Source of the DNA: Microvirga aerilata
GTDB taxonomy: Bacteria > Pseudomonadota > Alphaproteobacteria > Rhizobiales > Beijerinckiaceae
Assembly: GCF_016743775.1 (NCBI RefSeq)
Contig: NZ_JAEQMY010000003.1
Location: 124,001-188,000, forward strand
Direction of reading: 5' to 3'
DNA length: 64,000 nucleotides
Made by a program: the position numbers and the translations under genes. Shown here piece by piece: positions 1 to 19,140 of the stretch. The notes below the pieces were generated by a model. The model made no database searches. It saw only the letters and a program-made list of their open reading frames with translations, and had not been told where the DNA came from. Position 1 is the stretch's first letter. Every line of letters starts with the position of its first letter.

Positions 1-183
1 ACCACCCTGAACGTGGACGGAGTGCGGGCGCTTGCCACTCTGCCGTCCCTCGATGAACTGCGCGGCAAGCTGGTCGGCCTTATCCAGGCTCCGGCTACCA
101 AGATCGCTCAGCTCAGCACGGCGCCGGCGGCAAAGCTCGCCCGCGTGTTCGGGGCCTATGCCAAGACAGGCGAAGCGGCGTGA
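1..183 (+). CDS. rplJ: 50S ribosomal protein L10, C-terminal part (cut by window start)
   Basis: The frame is open from base 1 and ends with TGA at 181-183, giving the last 60 residues of L10, including the alanine-rich helical tail ([15 protein letters not shown]) on which L7/L12 dimers bind. L10 forms the base of the ribosomal stalk. It lies 52 nt upstream of rplL, the usual rplJ-rplL pairing. Only the C-terminus is visible, so the identification rests on this tail and on context. Confidence 0.9.
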   Translation, partial: TTLNVDGVRALATLPSLDELRGKLVGLIQAPATKIAQLSTAPAAKLARVFGAYAKTGEAA

Positions 184-235
184 GGCCGTAACCTCAATCA
201 TCAAACCGTTCGAACTGAACTTAAGGAACTAGAAA

Positions 236-610
236 ATGGCTGATCTTGCCAAGCTCGTTGACGATCTGTCGTCGCTGACCGTTCTCGAGGCTGCCGAGCT
301 CTCGAAGATGCTCGAAGAGAAGTGGGGCGTTTCCGCTGCTGCGGCTGTTGCCGTCGCTGCTGCTCCGGGCGGCGCTGCTGCTGCTCCTGTTGAAGAGCAG
401 ACCGAGTTCACCGTCGTTCTTGCCGCCACCGGCGACAAGAAGATCGAGGTCATCAAGGAAGTCCGTGGCATCACGGGCCTGGGCCTCAAGGAAGCTAAGG
501 ACCTCGTCGAAGGTGCGCCGAAGCCCGTCAAGGAAGGCGTCTCCAAGGACGAAGCCGAGAAGATCAAGGCGACCCTCGAGAAGGTCGGCGCCAAGGTCGA
601 GCTCAAGTAA
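236..610 (+). CDS. rplL: 50S ribosomal protein L7/L12
   Basis: A 124-residue protein, the normal family length. It has an N-terminal dimerisation region (about 1-35), an Ala-rich hinge (about 36-55), and the C-terminal factor-binding domain with the conserved segments [10 protein letters not shown] and [16 protein letters not shown]. Several copies form the flexible ribosomal stalk that recruits EF-Tu and EF-G. A purine-rich ribosome binding site (AAGGAAC) precedes the ATG. It follows rplJ, and a hairpin-containing spacer of about 240 nt separates it from rpoB. Confidence 0.98.
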   Translation: MADLAKLVDDLSSLTVLEAAELSKMLEEKWGVSAAAAVAVAAAPGGAAAAPVEEQTEFTVVLAATGDKKIEVIKEVRGITGLGLKEAKDLVEGAPKPVKEGVSKDEAEKIKATLEKVGAKVELK

Positions 611-660
611 TTTTGCGGCCTTAGCGGCTGCAGGATTACCCCGAGAAATCGGGCTCAAAA

Positions 661-699
661 ACACACGGTCCCAGGCGTTTTTGCCTGGGGCCGTTGTGT
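661..699 (+). terminator. rplL-rpoB intergenic hairpin (possible attenuator)
   Basis: The arms 661-676 and 683-699 pair over about 15 bp, with one G-T pair and one small bulge, around a T-rich loop. No U-tract follows, so this is more likely a partial terminator or RNA-processing site than a full stop. In other bacteria rpoB expression is set relative to the ribosomal genes by attenuation or processing at this position; that role here is inferred. Confidence 0.5.
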
Positions 700-791
700 C
701 GTCAAAGAGGTCAAGCTTTTGGCGACGCTTGCAGGGGGCTCGGGAAGAGCCCGCATTGATGCGGTTTTCGGGCGGATATTGCCGCCGGGCG

Positions 792-831
792 GCTAATCGA
801 GGCACCTGACCCCACGGGGTTCTCGATTAGC
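792..831 (+). promoter_or_regulatory. Hairpin in the rpoB leader
   Basis: A perfect 10-bp inverted repeat (GCTAATCGAG at 792-801, CTCGATTAGC at 822-831) encloses a smaller stem (ACCC/GGGT, 809-812 and 817-820). It ends 23 nt before the preferred rpoB start, so it could affect rpoB mRNA stability or translation. There is no T-run, so it is not an intrinsic terminator. The function is unknown. Confidence 0.5.
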
Positions 832-854
832 TGTGTATGAGGAACGAGGTCCAG

Positions 855-4985
<4,131 letters not shown>

Positions 4986-5014
4986 GCGCCCCCGGCGCTT
5001 CATAACTGACGTTC

Positions 5015-5038
5015 GGCCGCGGCTATGATGCCGCGGCC
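5015..5038 (+). promoter_or_regulatory. rpoB-rpoC intergenic hairpin
   Basis: Perfect 9-bp arms (GGCCGCGGC, 5015-5023; GCCGCGGCC, 5030-5038) enclose a 6-nt loop. There is no U-tract. It lies between co-transcribed rpoB and rpoC and probably stabilises or punctuates the mRNA (inference). Confidence 0.5.
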
Positions 5039-5094
5039 CCATGCAATTGCCGGTGCGGGTGCTTATCTAGCGCCCTTCAGCCCAGGAGACGGCG

Positions 5095-9270
<4,176 letters not shown>

Positions 9271-9291
9271 GCCGAAGCCTTACAAGAACTG

Positions 9292-9320
9292 AAAAGGCCG
9301 CCCTCGAGGCGGCCTTTTTT
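9292..9320. terminator. Bidirectional intrinsic terminator after rpoC
   Basis: Stem AAAAGGCCGCC / GGCGGCCTTTT with loop CTCGA, followed by a T-run on the plus strand and preceded by an A-run that becomes a T-run on the minus strand. The stop codon of the convergent glycosyltransferase (9319-9321) lies in the T tract, so one hairpin probably ends both transcripts. Confidence 0.9.
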
Positions 9321-10863
9321 ATTGGCGTCGGGCCGGATCGACGAGGTGCAGAAGGCCGAGCTTGGCGAGCCACAGGAGCCCACGGACGGTGAGCGCCGCG
9401 GACGAGCCCCCTTGGGCTGCCAGCATGTTCCTGATCGTCAATCCCTCGCCTCCGACCTGCCGCCACAGGTCGAGCAGGAAGGCCGATGAGATGTCGGGTG
9501 AAACATTCACCAGGGACAGTTTCAGGGCCAGACGATCTGAGGCTTCCTGTTCATGCATGCCCGGCATCGGCATGAGCCTATGCTCGCCGGAAAGCTCGGC
9601 GGACGGGAAACTGGCAAACAGCTCGAACGGGTCGGGACGCGCAGGCCAGAAGGGGCGGGGCTGCCGAGGGGAGGGAGGCGGACCAGGCTCCGCGGCGGTT
9701 CTCAGCTTGCCCAATTCCTGCCAGAGGTTCTCGTAGGCCCGGATGATCACCTTCCAGTCGAACACCTCCCTGGCTCTGGCGGCTCCGCTCTCTCCCATCC
9801 TGCGGCGCAGGTCAGGCTCCGACGCCAGGCGCTCGAAGGCCGCCGCAGTGGCATCGATGTCGACCGAAACCGCTGTCGAGGCTTGGCCGATATAGGAATC
9901 GTAGCTGTCGATCTCGAGCCCGTGCCGGGCCGCAAGAGCGTGACCCGATCCAGGGGGAGCGGCGATGGTCGGTACGGCGAAGCCGTCGATGCCGTTCCTC
10001 ACGGTGTCCTTGTATCCGTCCCAATCGATCACCACCACCGGCAGTCCTGCCGCCATCGCCTCGATGGGCGTGAGGCCGAAGGTCTCCTGGATGTTATCCT
10101 CGGCAATCTGCTCGTTCGCCGTCCAGCCGCATTCGATCAGAACGACCCTGTGCCGGCGCGTCAGGCGCTCCAGGGCCAGGTACATGGGGGCTGGGTTCGC
10201 CTTCGCATGAAAGGAGAGACGCCCGAGAAACAGGACGACAAAGTCATCAGGCCGAAGGCCGAGGGCGGCACGGGCCTCGTCCCGGCCGGCAACCCGCCCC
10301 GCCTGCGCCTCGCAGTCGACACCTAACGGAATCACCGGCAGCTGAGGCCTGACGAAGCGAGACGCCCCAAGCCGCCTGCTCAGGTGCTCCTCCTGCCGGG
10401 CAAACAGCCTCCTGATCACATCCCGGGAGGCATTGGAGGTGCATATGATCGCATCCCAAGGCTGGATCGGTGCCACAAGGAGGTCGGTGATTCCGTCCAT
10501 CGCCCGCGCCGAGGACAGGGTATGGTTCACCCCGCAAAGGCTCCAGGCCCTGGAACCATGGAGCTCCCGCTGCCAGGCTTGCGAGGCGTTGATGGGACTT
10601 GGAGTGAAGAAGCACCCCACCTGCTTCAGTGCAGCGGCTTTCGATGGAACGATGACGTTCGGCGAGCTCCCTGGGCGGAACTCCTGGATGAAGGAGCAGA
10701 AGTCCTGCCCGAGTTTACCGTTTCTCACATAACCGGTGATTGGCTCATCGGAAGAGTGCCTGGCAAAGGCAGACAGAAAGCCGTATCCCGCGAAGTGGCG
10801 ACCCATGGGCTTTCCATGATTCACCTGATATGCTTCCGCCTCGAAATGGATTGCTGCGGTCAT
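9319..10863 (-). CDS. Family-4 glycosyltransferase, apparently with an internal deletion
   Basis: A 514-residue GT-B (GT4) glycosyltransferase. The N-terminal domain contains PWDAIICTSNASRD and the linker strand VVLFLGRLSFHAKANP (about 210-225). The C-terminal donor-binding domain has the E-x7-E-like ETFGLTPIEAMAAGLPVVV stretch (about 261 onwards). GT4 relatives carry about 40 residues between the 'GW.AN..I' segment and 'DNIQETFGL', including the first strand and helices of the sugar-nucleotide fold. Here these motifs are nearly joined at residues 253-258. The frame is otherwise open, so it is either a deletion variant or a failing gene. It is single and convergent to rpoC. The acceptor is unknown. 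Confidence 0.8.
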   Translation of the reverse strand: MTAAIHFEAEAYQVNHGKPMGRHFAGYGFLSAFARHSSDEPITGYVRNGKLGQDFCSFIQEFRPGSSPNVIVPSKAAALKQVGCFFTPSPINASQAWQRELHGSRAWSLCGVNHTLSSARAMDGITDLLVAPIQPWDAIICTSNASRDVIRRLFARQEEHLSRRLGASRFVRPQLPVIPLGVDCEAQAGRVAGRDEARAALGLRPDDFVVLFLGRLSFHAKANPAPMYLALERLTRRHRVVLIECGWTANEQIAEDNIQETFGLTPIEAMAAGLPVVVIDWDGYKDTVRNGIDGFAVPTIAAPPGSGHALAARHGLEIDSYDSYIGQASTAVSVDIDATAAAFERLASEPDLRRRMGESGAARAREVFDWKVIIRAYENLWQELGKLRTAAEPGPPPSPRQPRPFWPARPDPFELFASFPSAELSGEHRLMPMPGMHEQEASDRLALKLSLVNVSPDISSAFLLDLWRQVGGEGLTIRNMLAAQGGSSAALTVRGLLWLAKLGLLHLVDPARRQ

Positions 10864-10992
10864 AGGAGCTTTCCCCGCAAAGAAAGTAACTCCATAACCT
10901 TGTTCCCGGGCCTCGAAAACCCATCTGAAGGGAAGCCGAGGAGCTTATCCGAGCATCGGCAGCATCTCGTCCAGGATCGTTACCAAAAAGTG

Positions 10993-11021
10993 TTGACTTT
11001 CCGCGACTCGGACGCTAGAGA
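10993..11021 (+). promoter_or_regulatory. Promoter of the str (rpsL) operon
   Basis: TTGACT (10993-10998), a 17-nt spacer, then TAGAGA (11016-11021) within GCTAGAG. This fits the alphaproteobacterial housekeeping pattern (TTGAC-N17-CTATAT-like). The same GCTAGAG -10 form occurs at the tRNA-Leu promoter in this window. It is the best promoter match in the gap upstream of rpsL. Confidence 0.6.
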
Positions 11022-11140
11022 ACACGGACTTTCCGGCTGGCCGTAGGTTTTCGCCAGTTGAAGCGCCTAGCTTCGACCGATGCCACCTAAACGCTGCCGA
11101 ACTCAACCTTGACTGACACTTGTCAGATTTAGGGCACGAC

Positions 11141-11180
11141 CGCGGTGCAAAATATCGTGGTCCTCTGCAATCGCACCGCG
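11141..11180 (+). promoter_or_regulatory. Hairpin in the rpsL leader
   Basis: Perfect 8-bp arms CGCGGTGC (11141-11148) and GCACCGCG (11173-11180) with a 24-nt loop. It lies within the predicted ~290-nt leader, about 140 nt before the rpsL start. Possibly a regulatory RNA structure; the role is not established. Confidence 0.4.
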
Positions 11181-11318
11181 CCAAGGGCTTTCCCAAGTCA
11201 ATGGCGTGGCTTCGTTTTGTGCAACCCAAAAGGTCCGCAGGAACGTTGAGGTGCGGCGTTCAACCGTTGAAGACACATTCATGGCTGCCTTTGGGCGGCC
11301 GGTCAAAGAGGGCACAGG

Positions 11319-11690
11319 ATGCCAACGATCTCTCAGCTGATCCGCAAGCCGCGGACTGCGCAAAAGAGCCGGAATAAGGTTCCCGCGCTTGAGGCCTGCC
11401 CGCAGAAGCGTGGCGTGTGCACGCGCGTTTATACGACGACCCCGAAGAAGCCGAACTCGGCTCTGCGTAAGGTCGCCAAGGTTCGTCTGACGAACGGGTT
11501 CGAAGTCATCGGGTACATCCCGGGTGAGGGTCACAACCTTCAGGAGCACTCCGTGGTCATGATCCGCGGCGGCCGCGTGAAGGACCTTCCGGGTGTCCGT
11601 TATCACATCCTCCGCGGTGTCCTCGACACCCAGGGCGTGAAGAATCGTAAGCAGCGTCGTTCGAAGTACGGCGCGAAGCGGCCGAAGTAA
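11319..11690 (+). CDS. rpsL: 30S ribosomal protein S12
   Basis: A 123-residue decoding-centre protein. The loop [10 protein letters not shown] and the segment [13 protein letters not shown] carry the lysines at which streptomycin-resistance changes occur (E. coli K42/K87 in mature numbering), both wild type here. First gene of the str operon, 33 nt ahead of rpsG. Confidence 0.98.
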   Translation: MPTISQLIRKPRTAQKSRNKVPALEACPQKRGVCTRVYTTTPKKPNSALRKVAKVRLTNGFEVIGYIPGEGHNLQEHSVVMIRGGRVKDLPGVRYHILRGVLDTQGVKNRKQRRSKYGAKRPK

Positions 11691-11723
11691 GCCGTCAACT
11701 GTATTTGAGGTCGGAGTCAGCTC

Positions 11724-12194
11724 ATGTCCCGCCGCCATAGTGCCGAAAAGCGTGAGATCATCCCGGACGCCAAGTTCGGCGATATCGTCGTCACGAAGTT
11801 CATGAATTCCATCATGTATGATGGCAAGAAGTCCGCTGCAGAAGGCATCGTCTACGGTGCGTTCGACAGCATCGAGAGCCGCGCCAAGGCGAACCCGCTC
11901 GAGGTGTTCAAACAGGCCCTGGACAACGTTGCCCCGGCAATCGAGGTCCGTTCCCGCCGCGTCGGCGGTGCGACCTACCAGGTTCCCGTCGAGGTCCGCA
12001 CCGAGCGCCGTCAGGCTCTCGCCATCCGCTGGATCATCCAGGCTGCTCGCGGCCGCAACGACAAGACAATGGTCGAGCGTCTCTCCGCTGAGCTGCTCGA
12101 CGCTTCCAATAACCGCGGTAACGCCGTCAAGAAGCGCGAAGACACTCACCGGATGGCTGAAGCCAACCGTGCGTTCTCGCACTATCGTTGGTAA
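11724..12194 (+). CDS. rpsG: 30S ribosomal protein S7
   Basis: 156 residues, the usual length. S7 nucleates assembly of the 3' domain of 16S rRNA. Conserved segments include [10 protein letters not shown] at the N-terminus, [18 protein letters not shown], and [14 protein letters not shown] ribosome binding site (GAGGTCGGAG) precedes the ATG. It lies between rpsL and fusA in the str operon; in E. coli S7 represses its own operon, but no such site was identified here. Confidence 0.98.
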   Translation: MSRRHSAEKREIIPDAKFGDIVVTKFMNSIMYDGKKSAAEGIVYGAFDSIESRAKANPLEVFKQALDNVAPAIEVRSRRVGGATYQVPVEVRTERRQALAIRWIIQAARGRNDKTMVERLSAELLDASNNRGNAVKKREDTHRMAEANRAFSHYRW

Positions 12195-12219
12195 CGGCTG
12201 GACCTTAAGGAGCTAAGCG

Positions 12220-14295
12220 ATGCCCCGCACGCACGCGATTGAGGACTACCGCAACTTCGGCATCATGGCGCACATCGATGCCGGCAAGACCACGACCACA
12301 GAGCGTATCCTGTACTACACCGGTAAGTCCCACAAAATCGGTGAAGTGCACGATGGCGCCGCGACCATGGACTGGATGGAGCAGGAGCAGGAGCGTGGCA
12401 TCACGATCACGTCCGCTGCGACTACCTGCTTCTGGAACGACAAGCGCTTGAACATCATTGACACCCCCGGCCACGTCGACTTCACCATCGAAGTCGAGCG
12501 TTCGCTGCGTGTGCTCGACGGCGCCGTCTGCGTTCTCGACGGCAACCAGGGCGTCGAGCCCCAGACTGAGACCGTCTGGCGCCAGGCCGACAAGTACGAC
12601 GTTCCGCGTATCGTGTTCGTCAACAAGATGGACAAGACCGGCGCGGACTTCTTCAAGTGCGTCGCGGACATCATCGACCGCGTGGCCGGCAAGCCCGTCT
12701 GCCTCCAGCTGCCGATTGGCGCTGAGAGCGACTTCAAGGGCGTGATCGACCTCGTCAAGATGAAGGCGATTGTCTGGAACGGTGAGGCACTCGGTGCTTC
12801 CTTCAACGAGGATGAGATCCCGGCCGGTCTGCTCGATCAGGCTAAGGAATATCGCGGCAAGCTGGTCGAAGCTGCCGTCGAGATGGACGATGAGGCCATG
12901 ATGGCGTACCTCGACGGCCAGGAGCCGGACGACGCTACCCTGCGCCGGCTCGTTCGTACGGCCGTGCAGCGTCGCGCTTTCCACCCGGTTTTTTGCGGCT
13001 CGGCGTTCAAGAACAAAGGCGTTCAGCCGCTCCTCGATGCAGTCGTCGACTTCCTGCCATCTCCCGTCGATCGCGGCGAAATCAAGGGCATCGATTACAA
13101 GACCGAAGAAGAGACCGTCCGCCGTCCGACGGACGAAGATCCCTTCGCCATGCTCGCTTTCAAGATCATGGACGATCCCTTCGTCGGAACTATCACCTTC
13201 TGCCGCGTCTATTCGGGTAAGGTTGATGCCGGTTCATCGATCCTGAACTCCACCCGCGACAAGAAAGAGCGTGTCGGTCGTATGCTCCTCATGCATTCGA
13301 ACAACCGTGAGGACATCAAAGAGGCTTTCGCTGGCGACATCGTCGCCCTGGCAGGCCTCAAGGACGTCCGCACCGGCGACACGCTTTGCGATCCAAACAA
13401 GGCCGTGATCCTCGAGCGCATGGAGTTCCCGGAGCCGGTCATCGAGATCGCCATCGAGCCGAAGTCGAAGGCTGACCAGGAAAAGCTTGGTCTTGCCCTC
13501 TCGAAGCTGGCCGCCGAGGATCCGTCCTTCCGCGTCTCCACCGACCAGGAGTCCGGCCAGACGATCCTAAAGGGAATGGGCGAGCTTCACCTCGACATCA
13601 AGGTCGATATTCTCCGTCGTACCTACAAGGTCGATGCGAATGTCGGTGCTCCGCAGGTTGCCTATCGCGAGACAGTCACCAAGAAGTCCGAGATCGACTA
13701 CACCCACAAGAAGCAGACCGGCGGTACAGGCCAGTTCGCTCGTGTAAAGCTGGTTGTTCAGCCGAACGAGCAGGGTGCCGGTTTCTCCTTCGAGTCCAAG
13801 ATCGTCGGCGGTTCTGTTCCGAAGGAATACATCCCAGGCGTCGAGAAGGGCCTCCAGTCGGTTGTAGGTGCAGGGGTCGTTGCCGGCTTCCCCGTGGTCG
13901 ACCTCAAGGTCGAGCTCGTCGACGGTGCATTCCACGAAGTCGACTCGTCGGCTCTGGCCTTCGAAATCGCCTCTCGCGCCGCTCTCCGTGAAGCCCTCCA
14001 GAAGGGTGGATCGGTCCTGCTCGAGCCGGTGATGAAGGTCGAGGTCGTGACGCCTGAGGACTACACGGGTTCGGTGATCGGCGATTTGAACTCTCGCCGT
14101 GGTCAGATCCAGGGCCAGGACATGCGCGGCAACGCCGTGGTCATCAACGCGATGGTCCCGCTCGCCAACATGTTCGGCTACGTGAACACCCTACGCTCCA
14201 TGAGCCAGGGCCGGGCCAACTACACCATGCAGTTCGACCACTACGAGCAGGTGCCGTCGAACGTGGCTGCCGAGGTTCAGGCGAAATACGCCTGA
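12220..14295 (+). CDS. fusA: Translation elongation factor G
   Basis: A 691-residue translocation GTPase. The G1 motif is [12 protein letters not shown] (about residues 16-27), G3 is DTPGHVDFT, and G4 is NKMD. Domains II-V follow, ending with the EF-G C-terminal segment ([20 protein letters not shown]). A single standard bacterial EF-G. It starts after an AAGGAG ribosome binding site, 25 nt after rpsG, and is followed by tuf. Confidence 0.98.
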   Translation: MPRTHAIEDYRNFGIMAHIDAGKTTTTERILYYTGKSHKIGEVHDGAATMDWMEQEQERGITITSAATTCFWNDKRLNIIDTPGHVDFTIEVERSLRVLDGAVCVLDGNQGVEPQTETVWRQADKYDVPRIVFVNKMDKTGADFFKCVADIIDRVAGKPVCLQLPIGAESDFKGVIDLVKMKAIVWNGEALGASFNEDEIPAGLLDQAKEYRGKLVEAAVEMDDEAMMAYLDGQEPDDATLRRLVRTAVQRRAFHPVFCGSAFKNKGVQPLLDAVVDFLPSPVDRGEIKGIDYKTEEETVRRPTDEDPFAMLAFKIMDDPFVGTITFCRVYSGKVDAGSSILNSTRDKKERVGRMLLMHSNNREDIKEAFAGDIVALAGLKDVRTGDTLCDPNKAVILERMEFPEPVIEIAIEPKSKADQEKLGLALSKLAAEDPSFRVSTDQESGQTILKGMGELHLDIKVDILRRTYKVDANVGAPQVAYRETVTKKSEIDYTHKKQTGGTGQFARVKLVVQPNEQGAGFSFESKIVGGSVPKEYIPGVEKGLQSVVGAGVVAGFPVVDLKVELVDGAFHEVDSSALAFEIASRAALREALQKGGSVLLEPVMKVEVVTPEDYTGSVIGDLNSRRGQIQGQDMRGNAVVINAMVPLANMFGYVNTLRSMSQGRANYTMQFDHYEQVPSNVAAEVQAKYA

Positions 14296-14340
14296 ACCCA
14301 CTAAGCAACTATTCAGAAGATCAAAGGAACGGGTGCCACG

Positions 14341-15531
<1,191 letters not shown>

Positions 15532-15551
15532 TTTTAGAGGATCAAAGGACG

Positions 15552-15575
15552 GTGGCCGGGCTTCGGCCGGGCCAC
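15552..15575 (+). promoter_or_regulatory. tuf-rpsJ intergenic hairpin
   Basis: Arms GTGGCC (15552-15557) and GGCCAC (15570-15575) with further G-C pairing around a CTTC loop. It is followed by TTCCCTT rather than a clean U-run, so at most a partial terminator between the str and S10 gene sets. Confidence 0.4.
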
Positions 15576-15598
15576 TTCCCTTGCTGAATGGATAAGCC

Positions 15599-15907
<309 letters not shown>

Positions 15908-15954
15908 GCCGCTAGGCTTGGGGCCTTCGGTAGACACGCCGAGAGGATACGCAC

Positions 15955-16683
15955 ATGCGCTCAGGCGTCATTGCACAGAAAGTCGGGATGACCCGCATCT
16001 TCACCGATGCCGGCGAACATGTCCCGGTCACGGTTCTGAAGGTCGACAGCTGCCAGGTTGTTGCCCACCGGACTATGGAAAAGAACGGCTACACCGCGCT
16101 GCAGGTCGGCGTCGGCAAGGCCAAGGTCAAGAACGTTTCGAAGGCCGAGCGCGGACGGTTCGCCGTTGCGCAGGTCGAGCCGAAGCGCAAGCTCGCGGAA
16201 TTCCGCGTCACCGAGGATGCTGTCATCCCGGTGGGCGCAGAGATTACCGCTGATCACTTCATTGCCGGTCAGTTCGTGGACGTCACGGGCATCACCACCG
16301 GTAAGGGCTTCGCTGGCGGCATGAAGCGCTGGAACTTCGGCGGACTGCGCGCCACGCACGGCGTGTCGGTCTCCCACCGGTCGATCGGTTCGACGGGTGG
16401 TCGCCAGGATCCGGGCAAGACCTTCAAGAACAAGAAGATGCCGGGTCACCTGGGTGTGGAGCGCGTCACGACGCAGAACCTGCGCGTGGTGTCGACTGAT
16501 GTCGAACGCGGTCTGATCCTCGTCGAAGGCGCCGTTCCCGGCGTTGCCGGCGGCTGGATCTTCGTCCGCGACGCGGTGAAGCGCAAGCTGCCTGCAGAGG
16601 TGCCGATGCCCGGCGCGTTCCGCACGGCCAACGATGCTGCGCCAGTCGCCCAGGCTGAGCAGGCCCAAGAGGAGAATGCGTGA
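15955..16683 (+). CDS. rplC: 50S ribosomal protein L3
   Basis: 242 residues, one of the first proteins to assemble on 23S rRNA. The long loop with [19 protein letters not shown] and the following [20 protein letters not shown] segment is intact; its Gln is the residue methylated by PrmB in E. coli. The C-terminal Ala/Gln/Glu-rich tail is a common alphaproteobacterial extension. It overlaps the start of rplD. Confidence 0.98.
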   Translation: MRSGVIAQKVGMTRIFTDAGEHVPVTVLKVDSCQVVAHRTMEKNGYTALQVGVGKAKVKNVSKAERGRFAVAQVEPKRKLAEFRVTEDAVIPVGAEITADHFIAGQFVDVTGITTGKGFAGGMKRWNFGGLRATHGVSVSHRSIGSTGGRQDPGKTFKNKKMPGHLGVERVTTQNLRVVSTDVERGLILVEGAVPGVAGGWIFVRDAVKRKLPAEVPMPGAFRTANDAAPVAQAEQAQEENA

Positions 16684-17303
16684 TGAAGCTCGATATCACC
16701 ACGCTTGAGGGTGCCACCGCCGGTTCGGTCGACCTGAACGAGACCATCTTCGGTCTCGAGCCACGCGCCGACCTGCTCGCCCGCTGCGTCCGCTGGCAGC
16801 TTGCCAAGCGCCAGGCAGGCACACACGCCGTGAAGAACCGTTCGCTCATCGACCGGACGACCAAGAAGATCTACAAGCAGAAGGGCACGGGCTCGGCCCG
16901 CCACGGCGCCGCGAGCGCTCCCCAGTTCCGGGGCGGCGGTCGTGCCTTCGGTCCTCAGGTTCGCAGCCATGCTCACGACCTGCCCAAGAAGGTTCGCGCT
17001 CTTGCCCTGCGGCATGCGCTCTCGTCCAAGGCCAAGGACGCTTCCCTTATCGTTATCGACGATGTGAAGCTCTCAGAGCCTAAGACGAAGGCTCTCGTGG
17101 AGCGCTTCGGCAAGCTCGGCCTCGGCAACGCTCTCATCATCGGGGGCGCTGAGATCGAGACGAACTTCCAGCGGGCTGCTCGCAACATCCCGAACATCGA
17201 CGTCCTGCCGGTGCAGGGCATCAACGTCTATGACATCCTGCGTCGCGAGAAGCTCGTTCTCACGAGGGCAGCTGTCGATGCGCTGGAGGCGCGCTTCAAA
17301 TGA
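16683..17303 (+). CDS. rplD: 50S ribosomal protein L4
   Basis: 206 residues from the ATG at 16683, which overlaps the rplC stop (TGATG); a GTG directly ahead (16680) would add one residue. The exit-tunnel loop with [15 protein letters not shown] and [10 protein letters not shown] is intact. In E. coli L4 regulates the S10 operon; no leader for this was recognised here. Confidence 0.97.
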   Translation: MKLDITTLEGATAGSVDLNETIFGLEPRADLLARCVRWQLAKRQAGTHAVKNRSLIDRTTKKIYKQKGTGSARHGAASAPQFRGGGRAFGPQVRSHAHDLPKKVRALALRHALSSKAKDASLIVIDDVKLSEPKTKALVERFGKLGLGNALIIGGAEIETNFQRAARNIPNIDVLPVQGINVYDILRREKLVLTRAAVDALEARFK

Positions 17304-17596
17304 GCCTGGACCCGCGCCACTACGATGTGATCGTAAGCCCGGTGATTACCGAGAAGGCCACAGCCCTGTCCGAACAGAACAAGGTCGTCTTCAAGGTTCG
17401 CCCGGACGCGACGAAGCCGCAGATTAAAGAAGCGGTTGAGAAGCTGTTCGATGTCAAGGTGAAGAGCGTGAACACGCTCGTCACCAAGGGCAAAGTGAAA
17501 ATGTTCCGCGGCACCCGCGGCCAGCGGTCGGACGTGAAGAAGGCGGTTGTGACCCTCGAAGAGGGCCAAACCATCGACGTCACGACTGGCCTCTGA
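17300..17596 (+). CDS. rplW: 50S ribosomal protein L23
   Basis: 98 residues, located at the tunnel exit as a docking site for trigger factor and SRP. It starts inside the rplD stop (ATGA overlap), indicating coupled translation. Conserved segments: PVITEKAT near the N-terminus, [16 protein letters not shown] and a C-terminal beta strand. Confidence 0.97.
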   Translation: MSLDPRHYDVIVSPVITEKATALSEQNKVVFKVRPDATKPQIKEAVEKLFDVKVKSVNTLVTKGKVKMFRGTRGQRSDVKKAVVTLEEGQTIDVTTGL

Positions 17597-17616
17597 TCGG
17601 TTGAGAGAGTGATCCG

Positions 17617-18453
17617 ATGGCCCTGAAAACATTCAAACCAATCACCCCCGGCCTGCGCCAGCTGGTGATCGTCGACCGCAGCGAGCTCTACAAGGGCAAG
17701 CCGGTCAAGAAGCTGACGGAGGGCAAGAGTTCCTCCGGCGGCCGCAACAATCTGGGTCGCGTGACCGTCCGCTTCCGTGGCGGTGGTCACAAGCGCACCC
17801 TTCGTCTTGTTGACTTCAAGCGCCGCTCCCGTATGGGCGATGTAGCGACCGTGGAGCGGATCGAGTACGATCCGAACCGCACCGCCTTCATCGCGCTGAT
17901 TGGCTACGCTGATGGCGAGCAGGCCTACATCCTGGCCCCACAGCGTCTGGCTGTCGGCGATCAGGTGTCGGCTGGCGAGCAGGTCGACATCAAGCCGGGC
18001 AACGCAATGCCGATCGGCAACATGCCGGTAGGAACGATCATCCACAATGTCGAGCTGAAGATTGGCCGCGGCGGCGCTCTCGCCCGCTCTGCCGGTACCT
18101 ACGCTCAGATCGTGGGTCGTGACCAGGGCTATGTGACGGTCCGCCTGAACTCCGGCGAGCAGCGCCTGGTCCATGGCCAGTGCTTCGCCAGCGTCGGTGC
18201 AGTGTCGAACCCGGACCACATGAACACCTCGATCGGTAAGGCTGGTCGTAACCGTTGGCTTGGCAAGCGTCCGCACAACCGCGGCGTTTCCATGAACCCG
18301 ATCGACCATCCGCACGGTGGTGGTGAAGGCCGCACCTCCGGTGGTCGCCATCCTGTGTCCCCATGGGGCGTTCCGACCAAGGGCAAGAAAACCCGTTCGA
18401 ACAAGCGGACCGACAAGTTTATCTTGTCGAGCCGTCACGCTCGGAAGAAGTAA
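17617..18453 (+). CDS. rplB: 50S ribosomal protein L2
   Basis: 278 residues, core of the peptidyl-transferase neighbourhood. Present are the N-terminal [21 protein letters not shown] segment and the conserved C-terminal segment [14 protein letters not shown], with the histidine corresponding to E. coli H229. 20 nt after rplW. Confidence 0.98.
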   Translation: MALKTFKPITPGLRQLVIVDRSELYKGKPVKKLTEGKSSSGGRNNLGRVTVRFRGGGHKRTLRLVDFKRRSRMGDVATVERIEYDPNRTAFIALIGYADGEQAYILAPQRLAVGDQVSAGEQVDIKPGNAMPIGNMPVGTIIHNVELKIGRGGALARSAGTYAQIVGRDQGYVTVRLNSGEQRLVHGQCFASVGAVSNPDHMNTSIGKAGRNRWLGKRPHNRGVSMNPIDHPHGGGEGRTSGGRHPVSPWGVPTKGKKTRSNKRTDKFILSSRHARKK

Positions 18454-18468
18454 GGATAGAGGCACGTT

Positions 18469-18747
18469 ATGGCACGTTCGCTTTGGAAGGGTCCGTTCGT
18501 CGACGGCTACCTCCTCAAGAAGGCCGAGGCTGCCCGTGGTGCGGGCGCCCGTGAGGTCATCAAGATCTGGAGCCGCCGCTCCACGATCCTCCCGCAGTTC
18601 GTCGGCCTCACATTCGGGGTCTACAACGGTCAGAAGCACATTCCCGTCAACGTGAGCGAGGAAATGGTGGGTCACAAGTTCGGCGAGTTCTCGCCGACCC
18701 GCACCTTCCACGGCCACGCGGCGGACAAGAAGGCGAAGAGGAAGTAA
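18469..18747 (+). CDS. rpsS: 30S ribosomal protein S19
   Basis: 92 residues. Motifs [28 protein letters not shown] and [20 protein letters not shown] identify S19, which sits in the 30S head next to S13. Followed by rplV after 1 nt. Confidence 0.98.
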   Translation: MARSLWKGPFVDGYLLKKAEAARGAGAREVIKIWSRRSTILPQFVGLTFGVYNGQKHIPVNVSEEMVGHKFGEFSPTRTFHGHAADKKAKRK

Positions 18748-18748
18748 G

Positions 18749-19129
18749 ATGGGTAAGGCCGCGACACCTCGCGCACTGAGCGACACAGAGGCTCAAGCCG
18801 TCGCTCGCATGCTGCGCGTCAGCCCTCAGAAGCTCAATCTTGTTGCGGCCCTTATCCGCGGCAAGAAGGTTTCTACGGCTCTCGCCGATCTCGAGTTCTC
18901 CCGCAAGCGCATCGCTCGCGATGTCAGAAAGTGCCTCGAGAGCGCAATTGCCAACGCCGAGAACAACCACAACCTCGATGTGGACGATCTTGTCGTCAGC
19001 CAGGCTTTCGTCGGCAAGGCGCTCGTCATGAAGCGCTTCCACGCCCGGGCCCGTGGCCGGGGTGCTCGTATCATGAAGCCCTTCTCGAACCTCACGATCG
19101 TGGTTCGGGAAGTTGCCGAACAGGCATAA
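18749..19129 (+). CDS. rplV: 50S ribosomal protein L22
   Basis: 126 residues. The N-terminal helix region [20 protein letters not shown] and the extended beta-hairpin reaching into the exit tunnel ([18 protein letters not shown]) are intact; changes in this hairpin give macrolide resistance in other species and none is evident here. Adjacent to rpsS and rpsC. Confidence 0.98.
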   Translation: MGKAATPRALSDTEAQAVARMLRVSPQKLNLVAALIRGKKVSTALADLEFSRKRIARDVRKCLESAIANAENNHNLDVDDLVVSQAFVGKALVMKRFHARARGRGARIMKPFSNLTIVVREVAEQA

Positions 19130-19140
19130 AGGAGAACCAG

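Larger units (their letters stand above)
10864..11318. other. Divergent intergenic region: glycosyltransferase / rpsL leader
   Basis: This 455-bp gap lies between the divergent glycosyltransferase and rpsL. It holds the rpsL promoter (10993-11021), a small palindrome CTGACA-CT-TGTCAG (11113-11126) and an 8-bp-armed hairpin (11141-11180). No supported coding sequence was found in it. The transcript leader ahead of rpsL would be about 290 nt. Confidence 0.6.
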
